64,000 bases of DNA from Crotalaria pallida (lineage: Eukaryota > Streptophyta > Magnoliopsida > Fabales > Fabaceae). Made by a program: the position numbers and the translations under genes. Under the pieces are notes generated by a model. The model searched no databases and was not told where the DNA came from. It saw nothing but the letters and a program-made list of their open reading frames with translations. Below, one piece after another: positions 22,364-34,228 of this stretch (positions are counted from its first letter, which is position 1; each line of letters opens with the position of its first letter). The stretch covers positions 20,577,501 through 20,641,500 of the forward strand of contig CM075654.1 of NCBI GenBank assembly GCA_037953625.1, given 5' to 3'.

Positions 22364-23601
22364 CAAGCCAAACTCTAAGTTTGGGGGAGTGGACAAAATA
22401 AAAATTACATTTTTCAGATTTGAATTGTTCTCCCATTTGTAGTATTGGTTTGTGTCTTAGGTAGAGGTTTTGTAATTATTCTAGACTTAGGATTATTTTT
22501 CTAATGATAGGTTTATATACTTAGTTTTGGATTAGACTCATTAATACATGTTATTTATTTGTTGAGCTGTAAATATTTTTGAAATTTGGTTGTTTTGACA
22601 AATTTTTTCAGAACTTGAGATTAGTGAACTGACTTTAGCTTAGTGAGATTTTGAGCCTTTTGATGGGGTATGTGATTTTGTTGAAATATTTTGATTTGAG
22701 ACCCCTATTCTTTCATGAGTGTATTCTCTTTAGTTTTATGTTCTAGAACTTGACCTATGACCATTTTGATATTGATAATTGATTACATGCATATAAATGA
22801 TCAAGGCATTTAGGATAGTGTTTTTGTAGCCTTCAGAGATTTTTTGGATTTGTTTTCCCTTAGTTGCCCAATTTGAGCTATATTTTTTGTAAAGTGCCTT
22901 AGGAATTTTGAATGAGCAATTGAGAGAGAGACATTTCAAAAGTGTGAAAATTGTGAAAGTATTGATTGAGTTACTCTTCTTCCAAAAGAAAAGAGAAAAG
23001 AAAATTGAAAAAGTGAAAATTGATGAATGAAAAGAGAGAAGAATTTTGTTTGGAAGAAGTAGTAGAGTAAAATTGAAAAAGAATAAGTTTGAAATTGTTG
23101 TGATTTGAGTGTGAGTCCTCATAGTATTCATTGCTCATTCATAATTTTTAGAGGGAAATTTGTTTTGCATTTTAGCCCTTAGTTTCATCCTTTCTTTCTT
23201 TTATCCCACCTTGACACTTTTAACCATGGCCACATTACAACCAAATTAAAGACCTTTTGATTTGTGCATGTTTTTAATGATTTCAGTGGAGATTTGGGTC
23301 TATGGTCAAGCTTATGGTAACATTTAACTATTGTATGAACTTGAGTGAATTGTACAACCCTTGATACACATGAGAGATATACACTGAGAGGTTGAGAGTG
23401 TTCACTAGTTCTGAGTTCTGATAGGTTTTGTTTCTTTAACCAAGTGTTGATATGTGAATAGCTTGTATAAATATGTGGCTGTGTTGATGAGTCGAAGTCT
23501 TAAATTAGGTGCTGTACATTTTGATTTGGATGGTAGTCTTTTGTTTTAGAATTTTTATTTTACTTTTGCCTGGGACATGCAAAATGCTAAGTTTGGGGGT
23601 G
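22364..23601 (+). mobile_element. Athila region between pol and 3' LTR, non-coding
   Basis: No gene is visible. It opens with AAGTTTGGGGGAGTG (22376-22391), a purine-rich sequence common after pol in this clade. The right end is the purine tract AAGTTTGGGGGT at 23589-23600. The rest is AT-rich with no convincing frame. Confidence 0.7.
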
Positions 23602-24934
23602 TGATTTGGGTCTAACATATGATGCTTTAGAGCTTAATTTGACTCCCTTTTACTTAGTTTTGGTTTGTTTCTTAAGTATTTTAGGTAGATTTTGTTTAGT
23701 TTTTAATTAGTTAGGTAATTTAGAATCCTTTGAACATTTTGATCCATTTTGGGTATGTTTCAGGTACTTTTGGAGCTTAAATGAAGAAAATATTATTGGA
23801 GTTGAAAAGAGGATGAAAGAACCTTGAAAATGGCAAAAGAACGGAGATAAACGGAGTTGGAAGTATATCAGCACGCCCAGGCGCACAAGCAGCGTTAATT
23901 TAAGGCAATCAGAGTTTGCGCGCACAGGCGTGGAGATTAGCGCGCCCAGGCGCGCATGCGGCTAACAATTATGGACTATCAGACCTAGCACGCCCAGGCT
24001 GGAGTCTGGCGCGCCCAGGCACGCGAACCTCATGAAAGCCCAATTGGGCTGATTTCTGATGCGTTTTTCAAGGGATTAATTAGGATTTCGTTTTATCTTT
24101 TAAAATATAGGTTTTAGAACTAGGTTAGGCAGCTTTTAGAGAGGGAGATTACATAATTTTAGAGAGTTTTAGAAGAGGAGAAGATCAAGGATTGGAAGAT
24201 CCAAGGCTTTTCCATGGTAATCATGCATTCTTCTATTTCTCTTGTTCTTATTTTCATGATATGTAACTAAAACCCTTTGTTAGAAATTGGTGAATTTGTA
24301 TGGATTAGTTTATTGATTTCATGAATTGATGTTTTTCATATTCGAAATCATGTGTTTGATGGTGTTTTTACTGTTATGCATAGAAGTAATTAATCTATGT
24401 TTTGGATCTCTAATTCTTCAATTGAGAGATTAAAAATTAGAATAGGCCATGCCTTCAAACAATATAGTTATTCAACAAGTAGGGATACAATTGGGTAATT
24501 ATATAACATGATTAATTCCCTATTCTTAATTAAGATTATTCAATGGTTTAATCTCTTAAGGAATTAAGGATTATCTAATTGAATAAGAAACAGTAATTAT
24601 ACAAGAGGGATCTAATAGTTACCAATTTAGGAATTTGTTCATGATTTAGGAAAAAACAGAGATTCATGATAAATAAACAACGCCTACAATGAAACCATGT
24701 TCCTAACAATCTTTCTCAAATTGCTCATAACTTTTATTTATTTTCTGTTTTTAATTTAATTTCTATTTTTATTTCAAATCAATCATTATTAATTAATTAA
24801 AAACCAATAGATTTTGCTTTTAACTACTCTCTGGTGAAAATTAGTTGAACAATTTGCAATCCCCGAGTGGAACGATAACTGGTCTTATTGATTATATTAC
24901 TCTGCGATCTAGTATACTTGCTAGAGAGTGATCA
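23602..24934 (+). repeat. Athila 3' LTR (younger element)
   Basis: It is 1333 bp, is uninterrupted, and serves as the empty-site reference for 856-10838. It carries CGCCCAGGCG palindromes, including a pair at about 23991/24012. Confidence 0.88.
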
Positions 24935-24939
24935 ATTAA
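24935..24939. repeat. Target-site duplication ATTAA, right
   Basis: This is the partner of 475-479 and directly follows the LTR end GTGATCA. Confidence 0.85.
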
Positions 24940-26498
24940 GTTTGTACATTTTGATTTAGGAGGTAGTCTTGTGTTCTAGAATTTTTATTTTACTTTTGCC
25001 TAGGACATGCAAAATACTAAGTTTGGGGGAGTGATTTGGGTCTAATATATGATGTTTTGAGCATGATTTAGACTCCCTTTTACTATCGATTTGGCTTGTT
25101 TCTCTTGTAAATTTAGGACTTTTTGTATAGTTTTTAGAAAGTTAGGTAATTTAGAATCCTTTGAACGCTTTGATCCGTTTTGGGTTTGTTTCAGGTACTT
25201 TCGGAGCTTAAATGAAGAAAATAAATATTGAGCATGAAAGAGGATGAAAAGACCTTGAAAATGGCGCAAGAACGAAGCGAAACGGAGCCGGAATGAGTCC
25301 CACACGCCCAGGCGTGGAGCTCCCCACGCCCAGGCGTGTCTGCAGCGAGAAAATACACCAATCAGGTGCCTGACACGCCCAGGCGTGAGGTTCTTGGCGC
25401 CCAGGCGCGCATAGTGCGCGAAAGTGACGCTGTTCGGTATTTTGACCATAACTTGAGCTACGCTTATCCAAATGAGGCGATCTTGGTATCATTTTAAAGA
25501 TAAGGAAAAGATATACAACTTTTCCAGAAATAGCTTGCTCAAATTCGTCCATCTTTGGGGTCAAAATCAGTGCCAAAGTTGCTATCAAATACGAGAAAGC
25601 CCAATTGGGCCACTTCCGGATCAGTTTTGCTCCAATTCAATTAGGATTAATTTTATATTTTAGATATATGTTTTAGAATTAGGTTAAGCAGCCATTAGCA
25701 GTCATTAGAGAGAGAGAGATAGGGAGATTACATAAATTTAGAGAGTTTTAGAAGAGGAGAAGATCAAGGATTGGAAGATCCAAGGATTTTCCATGGTAAT
25801 CATGCATTCTTCTATTGCTTTTGTTCTTATTTTCTCAATGTGTAACTAAAACCCTTGTGTTAGGAATTGGTGAATTTGTATGGATTAGTTTATTTAATTT
25901 ATGAATTGATGTTTTTCCATTTCTAAATCATGTGTTTGATTGCGTTTTATTTCCAATTCATAACTCTGGCCAATTTATGTCTTGTTTTGGATCTCTAATT
26001 CTTCAATTGAGAGATTAGGAATTAGAATAGGCCATGCCTTGAAACAATATAGTTATTCAACAAGTAGGGATACAATTGGGTAATTATATAACATGATTAA
26101 TTCTCTGTTCTTAATTAAGATTATTCAATAGTTTTATCTCTTAAGGAATTAAGGATTATTGAATTGAATAAGAAACGGTAATTATACAAGAGAGATCTAA
26201 TTGTTACCAATTTAGGAATTTGTTCATGATTTAGGGAAAAACAGAGATTCATGATAAATAAACAACGCCTACAATGAAACCATGTTCCTAACATCTTTCT
26301 CAAATCGCTCACAACTTTAATTTATTTTCTATTTTTATTTTTATTCAATCTTAATTAATTAGTTAGAAACTTATAGATTTTGCTTTTAACTACTCTTTGG
26401 TGAAAATTAATTGAACAATTTGCAATCCCTGAGGGAAGATATTGGGTCTTATTGACTGTATTACTTTGCGATCTAGTATACTTGCTAGAGAGTGAACA
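24935..26498 (+). mobile_element. Outer Athila: end of internal region and 3' LTR
   Basis: 24940-25031 is the internal tail with purine tract AAGTTTGGGGGAG. The LTR is 25032-26498 (1467 bp, TGATTTGGG to AGTGAACA). It is clearly diverged from the younger LTRs. Palindrome pairs lie at about 25305/25327 and 25376/25398. It is inserted in an antisense Tekay-like LTR. Confidence 0.8.
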
Positions 26499-26643
26499 GG
26501 TAGTCTGATGATCCTCCTGCACAGCATGATCCACCTCCATAATTCTCCAGCAAAAGCTTCACACGTCCCACATACCAACCATCTATTCTATGCATCACCC
26601 GGTGGATCCCCAACTCCCCACTAGCTCCCAGTGGAGTGGTTGA

Positions 26644-27071
26644 CTAGCTCCCCCCGCTCTCTGCCTCCTCAGGGTCCTCCTCTATGTCGTCCAACTGAGT
26701 CGGTGCCCTACCACTGGGCACTGGGTCAGCTGAAGGAGACCCATGAACTGGACTCATCGGACTAGCTAAAGGGGTCTCCTCCCGAATCACTCGGGAAGTA
26801 GAGGGATGGGATCTAGTAGCTGCTCTAAAATGAAAAGAATGAAATCGACGAGCTGGTCGAGCCGGGGGTGGTCCATGATAAGCATAAAATGGGGGTACAT
26901 GCAGGGTATAGATAATGGGTATGCAGAACCTACGAGGACGGACACGAGCCAAGGGGTTGGGGTGATAGAGGGTCACCTCTACCTCCCCCTCATAGGTGGC
27001 TCGATGGTCCTCGTAGTACCACACTCCACTAGGAGCGGGCGCAACTCGATACAGGCAAGATAGCGAGCCAT
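26644..27071 (-). pseudogene. LTR-encoded ORF, copy 3 (frameshifted)
   Basis: This is the same unrecognised protein family. The minus-strand ATG at 27071 follows TTGTAG/GTG. It starts MARYLACIELR, then a missing C near 27035 breaks the frame. The remainder (PSGVWYYEDHRATYEGE, YHPNPLARVRPRRF, acidic tail) is open to 26644 in the shifted frame. A stop shortens the acidic tail compared with copy 1. The breaks differ in position from copy to copy, so they look like independent decay of a once-open gene. Confidence 0.65.
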
Positions 27072-27308
27072 CACCTACAATGGGCATAAGGGGTAAGCAA
27101 TATAGTTCACATAATCGAATAAGCATAATTTAAAGCAGGTAAACAAGTATATATGCCAAATATCCAAGAGATATACACAACATGTGAGCAAGACAATTCA
27201 GTTACTAATCAAACTCATTAATGATATGTCATGATGCTTGCACACAATCTCTCAAGTCCTGAGATTCTCCAACTAATGCTCTCATGCATGACCATCCAAA
27301 CAACCCGT

Positions 27309-27630
27309 ATACGTGCCTCAGACGTATAGTGAACCTGCTCGGAATATAATCGATAACGACACTACCAAAGTGTACGTTGCGTCACCAAGACGTAACAGCA
27401 TTTCACTATGCTGCCCACATTACCAAAATGTGTCATCGAGCAAGCCACACGGTTATGCCTGGAACGTGGTCCATAATACCAATTCAATATCGATGTGCAC
27501 ATCTCGTCACCAAGACGAATATCCAACGTTAGCAGCAACCAATGCTGGCCACATTACCAAAATGTGACTACAGGCAAGTCGTAACCAAATTGGTACTCCC
27601 AGAGTACCCTCCTCATGTTCCTCGAACATG
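27309..27630 (-). repeat. Mini-hairpin array with mostly 5-nt loops
   Basis: As read on the plus strand, the loop ACCAA is held by five different stems (27360-27372, 27380-27392, 27416-27432, 27504-27518, 27533-27547), one of which recurs at 27550-27566. Others are GGTACT/AGTACC around CCCAG (27592-27608), CATGTT/AACATG around CCTCG (27614-27630), ATACGT/ACGTAT (27309-27327) and CAGCAT/ATGCTG (27396-27413). Confidence 0.8.
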
Positions 27631-27868
27631 ACCAAATGATATGCTATCACCATATCACCATGCATTAATGCACATAAACATCCCATTTAGGGTTATCCAT
27701 TAATCTCATAATGTGCAACATGCAATATATTCAATAATGCAATTACCAATGTAATTGAACATATCATATCTTCTTTTGGAACATATTTCATTTCTTACAA
27801 TAATCCTTTCGTTTAATTAAACTTGACGTAGTTGAAAATGGCATTGTATTAGCATTCTGGTCACAAAG

Positions 27869-28134
27869 ACTCGAGTAGTGCTTTAAAAAGACTCGAGTAG
27901 AGTTTCACTCTGCACAAAGTACTCGAGTGGTTCTTAGTAAGACTCGAGTGGATCTTGGTTTTCTGAAAAGTTAAGGTCTCAGATTTTTCTAAAAGTACTC
28001 GAGTCGTTCATGGAATACTCGAGCCTTCATCAACCCAGAAGACTCGAGTGGATCATGCAAGACTCGAGTGGTTCATCAGAAAAGTTCAGTATTAACATCA
28101 GTCAGTACCCGAGTCCTGGATCAAAGACTCGAGT
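27869..28134 (-). repeat. Intron array of paired ACTCGAGT palindromes
   Basis: Pairs start at 27869/27891, 27921/27942, 27997/28017, 28042/28062 and 28107/28127. Within-pair spacing is 20-22 bp. Confidence 0.8.
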
Positions 28135-28887
28135 GTTGACAGACAGATAACACTAAAAATTGAGTTTTAACATACCATTTTCAATTCTAATCAAGTTCAA
28201 TCAAAACCAATGCTCAATAGAGCTAACATTATGTAAATTAAACATGTTCCAACACAAGAACAACATCATAATACACTGAATTGAATTTGAGCATCGATTA
28301 TGCATAAAATCACATTTTCAACAACATAACATACCAAATTCAATTCTAAACATTTTCAGCATGTAAATAACCTTGATACAGCTTACATGCAACATATAAA
28401 ACTTGATCCAAACATCTTTTAAACTTAAATAGGCCTCCAAGCCATTATTCTAATTCAAGCTATTCCAATAGAGTCTCATGGTGACTCTACACTTAAAATT
28501 CAACAAATTAAACTTATTCTAGTGAACAAATAGCTTCACCCTTACCTCTAAGCCGTGAATCAACAAAGAGATTGCAGAGAAATTGACTGGAACACTCTAA
28601 CCCAGAAAACTCTTTGCATGCAGCCATATTTGAACAGGGTCCAAAGATCAGAGATTTTGACATGCAAATACAGTTTAACAATTGGGGAATTTGGTTAGGA
28701 ACTAATCTCTGCAACATAAACTAAAGGTAGGAATGAATTTGAGGGTTATAGGAGTCATATACTTACCAAAATCCGTGCTCCAAATAAGCTCCAGACTTCA
28801 GTTTCTGAACTTGACAGCAAACAACACCCAACTTTCGAGCTTCGATTCTTCTTCTACACGAACTCTTAGCTCTCAATTTTTATGTCT

Positions 28888-28916
28888 TTATAAAGCTCGT
28901 GATGTGAGCTTTACAA
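28888..28916 (-). repeat. Conserved leader hairpin
   Basis: Arms 28888-28898 and 28906-28916 pair fully in minus-strand RNA if one G-U pair is allowed. It lies 130 bp after the TATA box. Confidence 0.7.
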
Positions 28917-29503
28917 TGGTGTATAACACTCGAATCAACACTCAGAAACGAAAGAGAATGAAGGAGACGAAATCAGGAACCCCAGAACTTAAATTCTTGG
29001 AGTAATTTGACCATAATAGGGAAATCTCGTCAACAATCGGTTTTTATACACCAATCGAGCCTTCATGCAAGTCGACACAACATCCAGGAAGCTAACTTGA
29101 GTGGGCTTCGTGTCAACGAAAGGGATTCGTTGAGTGATGACTCATCAAATGCACTAACGAGTGCAACACTGACCAAAATACTCGAGTCTTCCCTGAAACA
29201 CTCGAGTCTTTTGGTCAAAATTTGAAAAATAAATATTTTAATTCCTTTCCCCCCCCCCCCAAACCTTTCTAATATTACTTCTAGGTCCTAACTCAGGGAC
29301 TAATATGCAAAACCCTTATTTCTACATATTAATAAGTATTAAAATATTTCTCATGCATTTCACTTAGCACATGCACCCACATAATAACATAATTAATCTA
29401 AATTAATTATAAAAGAAATATTTAAAATTTAAGAAAATAATTTTGAATAACTTGCATGATTATAATTTCATTACATCAGGAAATGAAAATTTAGGGTGTT
29501 ACA

Positions 29504-29964
29504 GTGAACCTCTTTTGATTTTCTTGGACTGATTCTCCGTCCTTCATCCTGAACAATTCATATTCTCCAGTTAGAGTGTTGATTCTCGACCTCTTGACCT
29601 CTTTTGTACCTTCATGTGTGACTTCCAAAGCATCCCATATTTCCTGCGCTATCTCACATGTAGATATCCTGAAAAACTCATCATAACTCAAAGCAGATGT
29701 TATTATATTTTTCGCTTTCAAGTCGTATTGGACTCTTCGTTCCTCCTCTTCCGTCCACTCACCCATAGGCTTGTTGATGATGATTCCATTTATCACACAG
29801 GTAGGAACGTAATGTTCATTAACAACAGCGTCCCAAACTTTTAATCCTACTCCTTGAATAAAAATTTTCATTCTCGCTTTCCAATAAGCGTACCCCACAC
29901 CATCAAACATGGGGGGCCTATTAATAGAACTCCCTTCACCACCAAATGGAGAGTTTGAAGCCAT
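29504..29964 (-). pseudogene. gag: Ty1/copia gag, truncated by an LTR insertion
   Basis: The minus-strand ATG at 29964 starts MASNSPFGGEGSS. The frame shows the copia Gag features PPMFDGVGYAYWKARMKIFI, WDALEVTHEGT and VKRSRINTLTGEYELFRM, the N-terminal and UBN2-type Gag regions. The frame is intact as far as it goes (about 153 codons) but is cut at 29504 by the Tekay-like LTR. Protease, integrase, reverse transcriptase and RNase H would lie beyond that LTR and are not in the window. Its own 5' LTR and primer site are immediately upstream (30004-31627). Confidence 0.88.
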
Positions 29965-30003
29965 TACTCTTGAGACTGTTAAGTCCTTTAACACAAGAGA
30001 CTA

Positions 30004-30015
30004 GCTCTGATGCCA
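30004..30015 (-). other. Copia primer binding site
   Basis: On the minus strand this reads TGGCATCAGAGC, a one-base variant of the usual initiator tRNA-Met site. It lies between the LTR and gag. Confidence 0.75.
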
Positions 30016-30017
30016 AT

Positions 30018-31627
30018 TATTAGGATCGGCCTCAAACCTCGAGAGGGGGGGTGAATCGAGTTTTATTAATTTATTGAAAATTGCTCGAACATTTAAAAAA
30101 TAGTTTTAGTGGAGAGATTAGTGAAGGTGAATCGATATAAAATAATTAAATAGAGTTGCACAAAAACGATTTAAAACAATAAAAATAGCGGAAAGTAAAA
30201 GAGATAGGGAAGGGGGACACGCAAACCAATTTTATACTAGTCCAGTCTTTCTAGCGAAAGACCTACGTCAAGTCCTCAAGAGACCCGCTTAAGCTTTTTA
30301 TAAACTTGCAAATTGAGCTGCACCCAATTACAACCAGAGCGCCCCGCACACTACTAGGAACCTCCGTTCACTAGGGACCTCGAATTCACACAAGGGTTCC
30401 TCACCCTACAAACGTGCCACACGTTCAACTACGAGATACACTTTCTAATCACTATGGTTGAATATGATATGATGTGAGTGATACAATTTTTGATTTGTTC
30501 TTGATAACACAGATCAACAATAATGCTCTACTGATAATGAAGGATATAGATCACAAGAGTTGAGGCCAAAATATTTTCATCAATCAATAATGTGTTCTTT
30601 GGAGAAGAAGAAGAAGAAGAAAGAACGAGTTGATCAGAAAAGAGTTAAAAAACTAGGATTCAAAAAATTAGTCTTGAATAGATTTTAGAAAACAAATAAA
30701 TAAAGATTATTTTTGAAATCAACAATAAGTAAAAGATTTCAGAATGAAATAAAATAGATTTCAAATTAATTTTAAAATCAAAACAGAATAAAAAAAGATT
30801 TAGAAAATAAATCCAAGATTTGATTCTTAAAACAAATAAGGAATATTTTCAAAAATAAAATCAATTTCGAATTTTGAAAATAAATCAGAATCAATATATA
30901 AAAACAAATCTGGAAACATTTAAGATTGATTCTGACACGGATTTCAAGAAAACTTAAAGGTAATCGATTACTTGAAGAAGGTAATCGATTATCTTCATTC
31001 TGAGAAAACTTTGAAATTTGTTTTTAAGAAAGTAATCGATTATTAAAACCAAGGTAATCGATTATTGACTTTTTGTGAAAATAGTGAAATTCATTTTTAA
31101 GAAAGTAATCGATTATAAAAACCAGTTAATTGATTACCTACTCCCTGTGAGGAAGGTAATCGATTATTTAAAATGTAATCAATTATTTTTTAATTAAAAT
31201 TCCCATGTCACAACTCAGAAGCTTGGTAATCGATTATCCAAGGAAACTAATCGATTACTTCTGCTTATTTTCATAAAAAAGATTTTCTAAAGCAGAGTAT
31301 GTAACCATAGGTTTTCATAAATAATTTTCACTTAAAAACTGAAAAGCAACTTAAAACACTTTTTGTGAAAAACTCTTTTTCTTCCCGTTAGAATTGAATA
31401 AGCAATTTCGCCATAAACACTTGTAATAAATTCTTCATTACCTTACAAATTTCCAATAGGCAAGGCTATACTAAATATTGAACATGAGAGCTTGAGCCTT
31501 GAACATGAAACTTGTGCTTGAAACTTGATGCTTGAAACTTGGAATTTGTTGTTATCATCAAAACTATCTTCTAGAAATCTTCTAGCATAATTCTTTATGT
31601 CCTCTAGGGCAAGCTTGATTTCCAACA
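30018..31627 (-). repeat. Copia 5' LTR (~1.6 kb); left end approximate
   Basis: On the minus strand it starts TGTTGGAAATC at 31627 and ends just before the primer site. It is inserted into an antisense Tekay-like LTR. It contains a TAATCGATTA palindrome array. A diverged relative is at 51166-52337. Confidence 0.75.
30961..31257 (-). repeat. Paired TAATCGATTA palindromes in the copia LTR
   Basis: Pairs start at 30961/30982, 31033/31055, 31106/31127, 31157/31176 and 31227/31248. Spacing is 19-22 bp. Confidence 0.8.
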
Positions 31628-32794
31628 AACATGAATTTCAACGACTTCAAGTACCAAACTCAAATATATTCAATTTTAACTTGATTTCAGCATCATTTAA
31701 GTTGACATGCAACATATCAAACTTACTCCAACATGTCTTAGAGTTCAATTTGGCCTCCAAGCCAAAAACCTATTTCAAACTAAGCCTTTCAAGCCTCATG
31801 GTGGCTCTCAACACAAATGACTACAATTTATTCTTATTCTAATGAATGTATAGCTTCACGCTTACCTCTAGTTCGTGAAGGGACAAAAACTTGACAGGAA
31901 AAAGCTCTAGAACCTCGAATCCCACAAACTCCTCACTGAACAGAGCAGTTTCAGCAGAGCACCCAAATCGAATTGGTTGACATATGAAACAACAATTAAA
32001 ATTGGTGTAATTAGTTTCTCTAAACTCTCTGCAACACGTACTAACTAAAGGAACGAGTTTGAGATGGAATGGTTGCTTGAGCATACCAGAATCGAGCCCT
32101 AAAGTAAGCTCCAAGAAAAAGAGATTGAAGTTTGGCAGCTTCGACACCTCAAAATGATAAGCCTCGTTCTCGATCCGCACTCAATCTTAACTCACAATCT
32201 TTATATCTTTGCAAAGCTCAAGATGTAAGCTTTGCAATGGTGTATCACTCTCAGCTTAACTCTTAGAATCACAGGAGAATCGATAGAGCGAAGTTGGAAA
32301 CCCTAAATTTGTGTTTCAGAGCCTCTAACATGCAAAATGGAGGCAATTCCATCAACCTAGATGCTTATATAGACAAATTCATGTTGCGTGAAGCTCGACA
32401 CAAAATCAAAGACGCGTTGCTGGGCTGATTTCGTGTCAACGTTTGGGGTAATTCGGTGGTTGACTCATCAAACACACTATCGTTGAGCAACTTTGTATAC
32501 AATACTCGAATATTGGGTAGGAATACTCGAGTATTTTGACCATATTTTGAAAAATTAATATTTTATTTACTATTTCTCAAAAATCTTTCTAATATTACTT
32601 ATAGGTCCTAAAAGAAGGACTAATGTGCAAAACTCCTATTTTCACACAAAAATAATTATCAAATTATTTTCCACATATTTCCTCTCACATAACACACATA
32701 ATTAATCAGAGATTATAAAAAAAATAATTTGATTGTTAATAAACTTTTATAATAAATTTTTATTAATTAGAGGTTAAAAATTTGGGGTGTTACA
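31628..32794 (-). repeat. Antisense Tekay-like LTR fragment (5' part)
   Basis: On the minus strand it starts TGTAACACCCC at 32794. It has a U3 pair (32504/32524), a TATA box (32364-32374), a leader hairpin (32209-32237, arms TTGCAAAGCT/AGCTTTGCAA) and a donor GTATGC at 32086. The intron is cut by the copia insertion. Confidence 0.8.
32209..32237 (-). repeat. Conserved leader hairpin with compensatory change
   Basis: TTGCAAAGCT (32209-32218) pairs with AGCTTTGCAA (32228-32237). Relative to 13794-13822, the T-A pair is replaced by C-G on both arms. Confidence 0.8.
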
Positions 32795-32815
32795 CTTTAG
32801 ATGTTGCCAAAAGGC

Positions 32816-32888
32816 GGAGTAACTCTTTGGGAGTAGGAAAATCCATACTCCGGGGCCGAGGATTGCAACCATTGCTCTGATACAATAT
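32816..32888 (-). mobile_element. Extra internal fragment with primer site beyond the 3' LTR
   Basis: It matches 44275-44346 (primer-site region of the second non-autonomous element) and adjoins the outer side of that element's 3' LTR. It points to a tandem LTR-internal-LTR-internal arrangement, now truncated. 32795-32815 (TAGATGTTGCCAAAAGG) also occurs at 47101-47117. Confidence 0.7.
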
Positions 32889-34228
32889 TGTAACATCCTA
32901 CTTTTTATACTTTAAGAAAATACTTTTAAACAACATTTATTAAAGAGAAAGTTCGGGGTTTATAAAAATTTTGACAGAGTTTCCTTTATAAATCGGACTT
33001 TTCCCCGAATAAATTTAAACCTGTCAGTCCAGAACAGTTTTCAATCCAGTAAAAATATAACTTTCAGTTCAAAATAAATAATACTATGTCATACTTTAAA
33101 ACTTAACAAATATAAAGGATATACATATAAATCTACAATTTTACAAAAATGCTTAAACAAAATAAAATCATTAATTACAATTACATTTACAAAAATCTAT
33201 TTATTACATTATAAACCTATGAATGGTTGCCCTACAAATGGGATCGTGAGGTCACCCTAAACAATATACTCTCCAACAAGAGTATCACTTTCTCGGCCTT
33301 GACATTATGTGCCTGTCTCCTTGGTGTACCTAATATGTCCACTGTAAGGGTGAGTACCTTGAAATCTAGATTAAAGAAAACGTTTAAAAACAGTAATAAA
33401 CCATAAAGAGGCATATTCATACACAGACAATAACAATTATACAATTCACAATTCAATAACAAGTAAGGTACCATAAGGTTCAGTTTAATAACTATAAATA
33501 TAGAGGGTATAATACTTTAATATAATACTATAATGCACAATCACATGGTTATGCCCTGCTAACGTCGCACTTAGGTGATTTAATCCTCGAATCCGATATT
33601 AAACATTTTATTTCACTTTAATAACTTTAACACTTTGGATCGGATTCCATGAATTAAAAAATCTAACACTTTCACACTTTAACAATAACATTTAACACTT
33701 TTACACTTTTTAACAATCGGGTACATTGTGCTTCACATTCTCCCCGAAGGAGGGTTCCTCACACAATGTACCTATAACACTTTTCCCTTTTCAATAACAA
33801 TATACAACCCTCACATACACCCTCCACTCTGGGGAAAAACCGACCAGGAGTAAGTATTTCTCAACCGAAGTGCTTCACCCTTATAGGGTTCGTCATGCTT
33901 GCTTGCTCAGTACTTCACCCCTCTAGGGTTCGTCATACAATTTGGATTGATTCGCCCAAATTGGCTTTAGCAGAAATCATCCTCGACTAGCCAAAACGAG
34001 CCAAAGTAATGGAATTACTATGGTTTGCGTAGAACCAATCCCCAATACGGGAAGCAAACCCGTATCCTTTGCAGGATCAAAGTTCTCCATAATAATTCCA
34101 GTAATTTACTCTTGCCCTAATCAATCGCAAAGCGACGTGTGTTTTTCCCCTACTCCTAACGTCCACCTTTACACCATGCATGATACAATGATTCAAGTGT
34201 TTCTCAATTGAATTTTAAACCCTCTTTG

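Larger units (their letters stand above)
480..24934 (+). mobile_element. Younger Athila-type Ty3/gypsy element, nested and internally deleted
   Basis: The element has LTRs of 1335 and 1333 bp once insertions are removed, beginning TGATTTGGGTC and ending GTGATCA. It has a primer site matching tRNA-Asp, a gag gene, and a purine tract before the 3' LTR. Exact 5-bp duplications ATTAA flank it (475-479 and 24935-24939). Pol and any env-like gene are absent: a deletion joins the truncated Tekay 3' LTR at 22363 directly to the Athila post-pol region at 22364. It is inserted in the internal region of another copy of its own family. The gag sequence and tRNA-Asp primer site point to the Athila clade. 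Confidence 0.85.
26499..29503 (-). repeat. Antisense Tekay-like LTR, truncated by the Athila insertion
   Basis: On the minus strand it begins TGTAACACCCT at 29503. It has a U3 palindrome pair (29181/29201), a TATA box (29042-29050), a leader hairpin (28888-28916), a donor at 28766, an acceptor ending at 27075 (intron 1692 bp) and an ORF. It is inserted in the gag gene of a copia element. Its other end lies beyond the Athila insertion, outside the window. Confidence 0.8.

Noticed and set aside
22736..23131. 131-codon antisense frame in the Athila 3' region
   Set aside because: It is low-complexity and rich in Phe/Leu/Ser from A-rich DNA; it is not an env-like gene and is not preserved at 1-480.
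27309..28134. CRISPR-like appearance of regularly spaced palindromes
   Set aside because: This is plant nuclear retroelement DNA without cas genes; the repeats are 10-bp palindromes in pairs, not long direct repeats with unique spacers.
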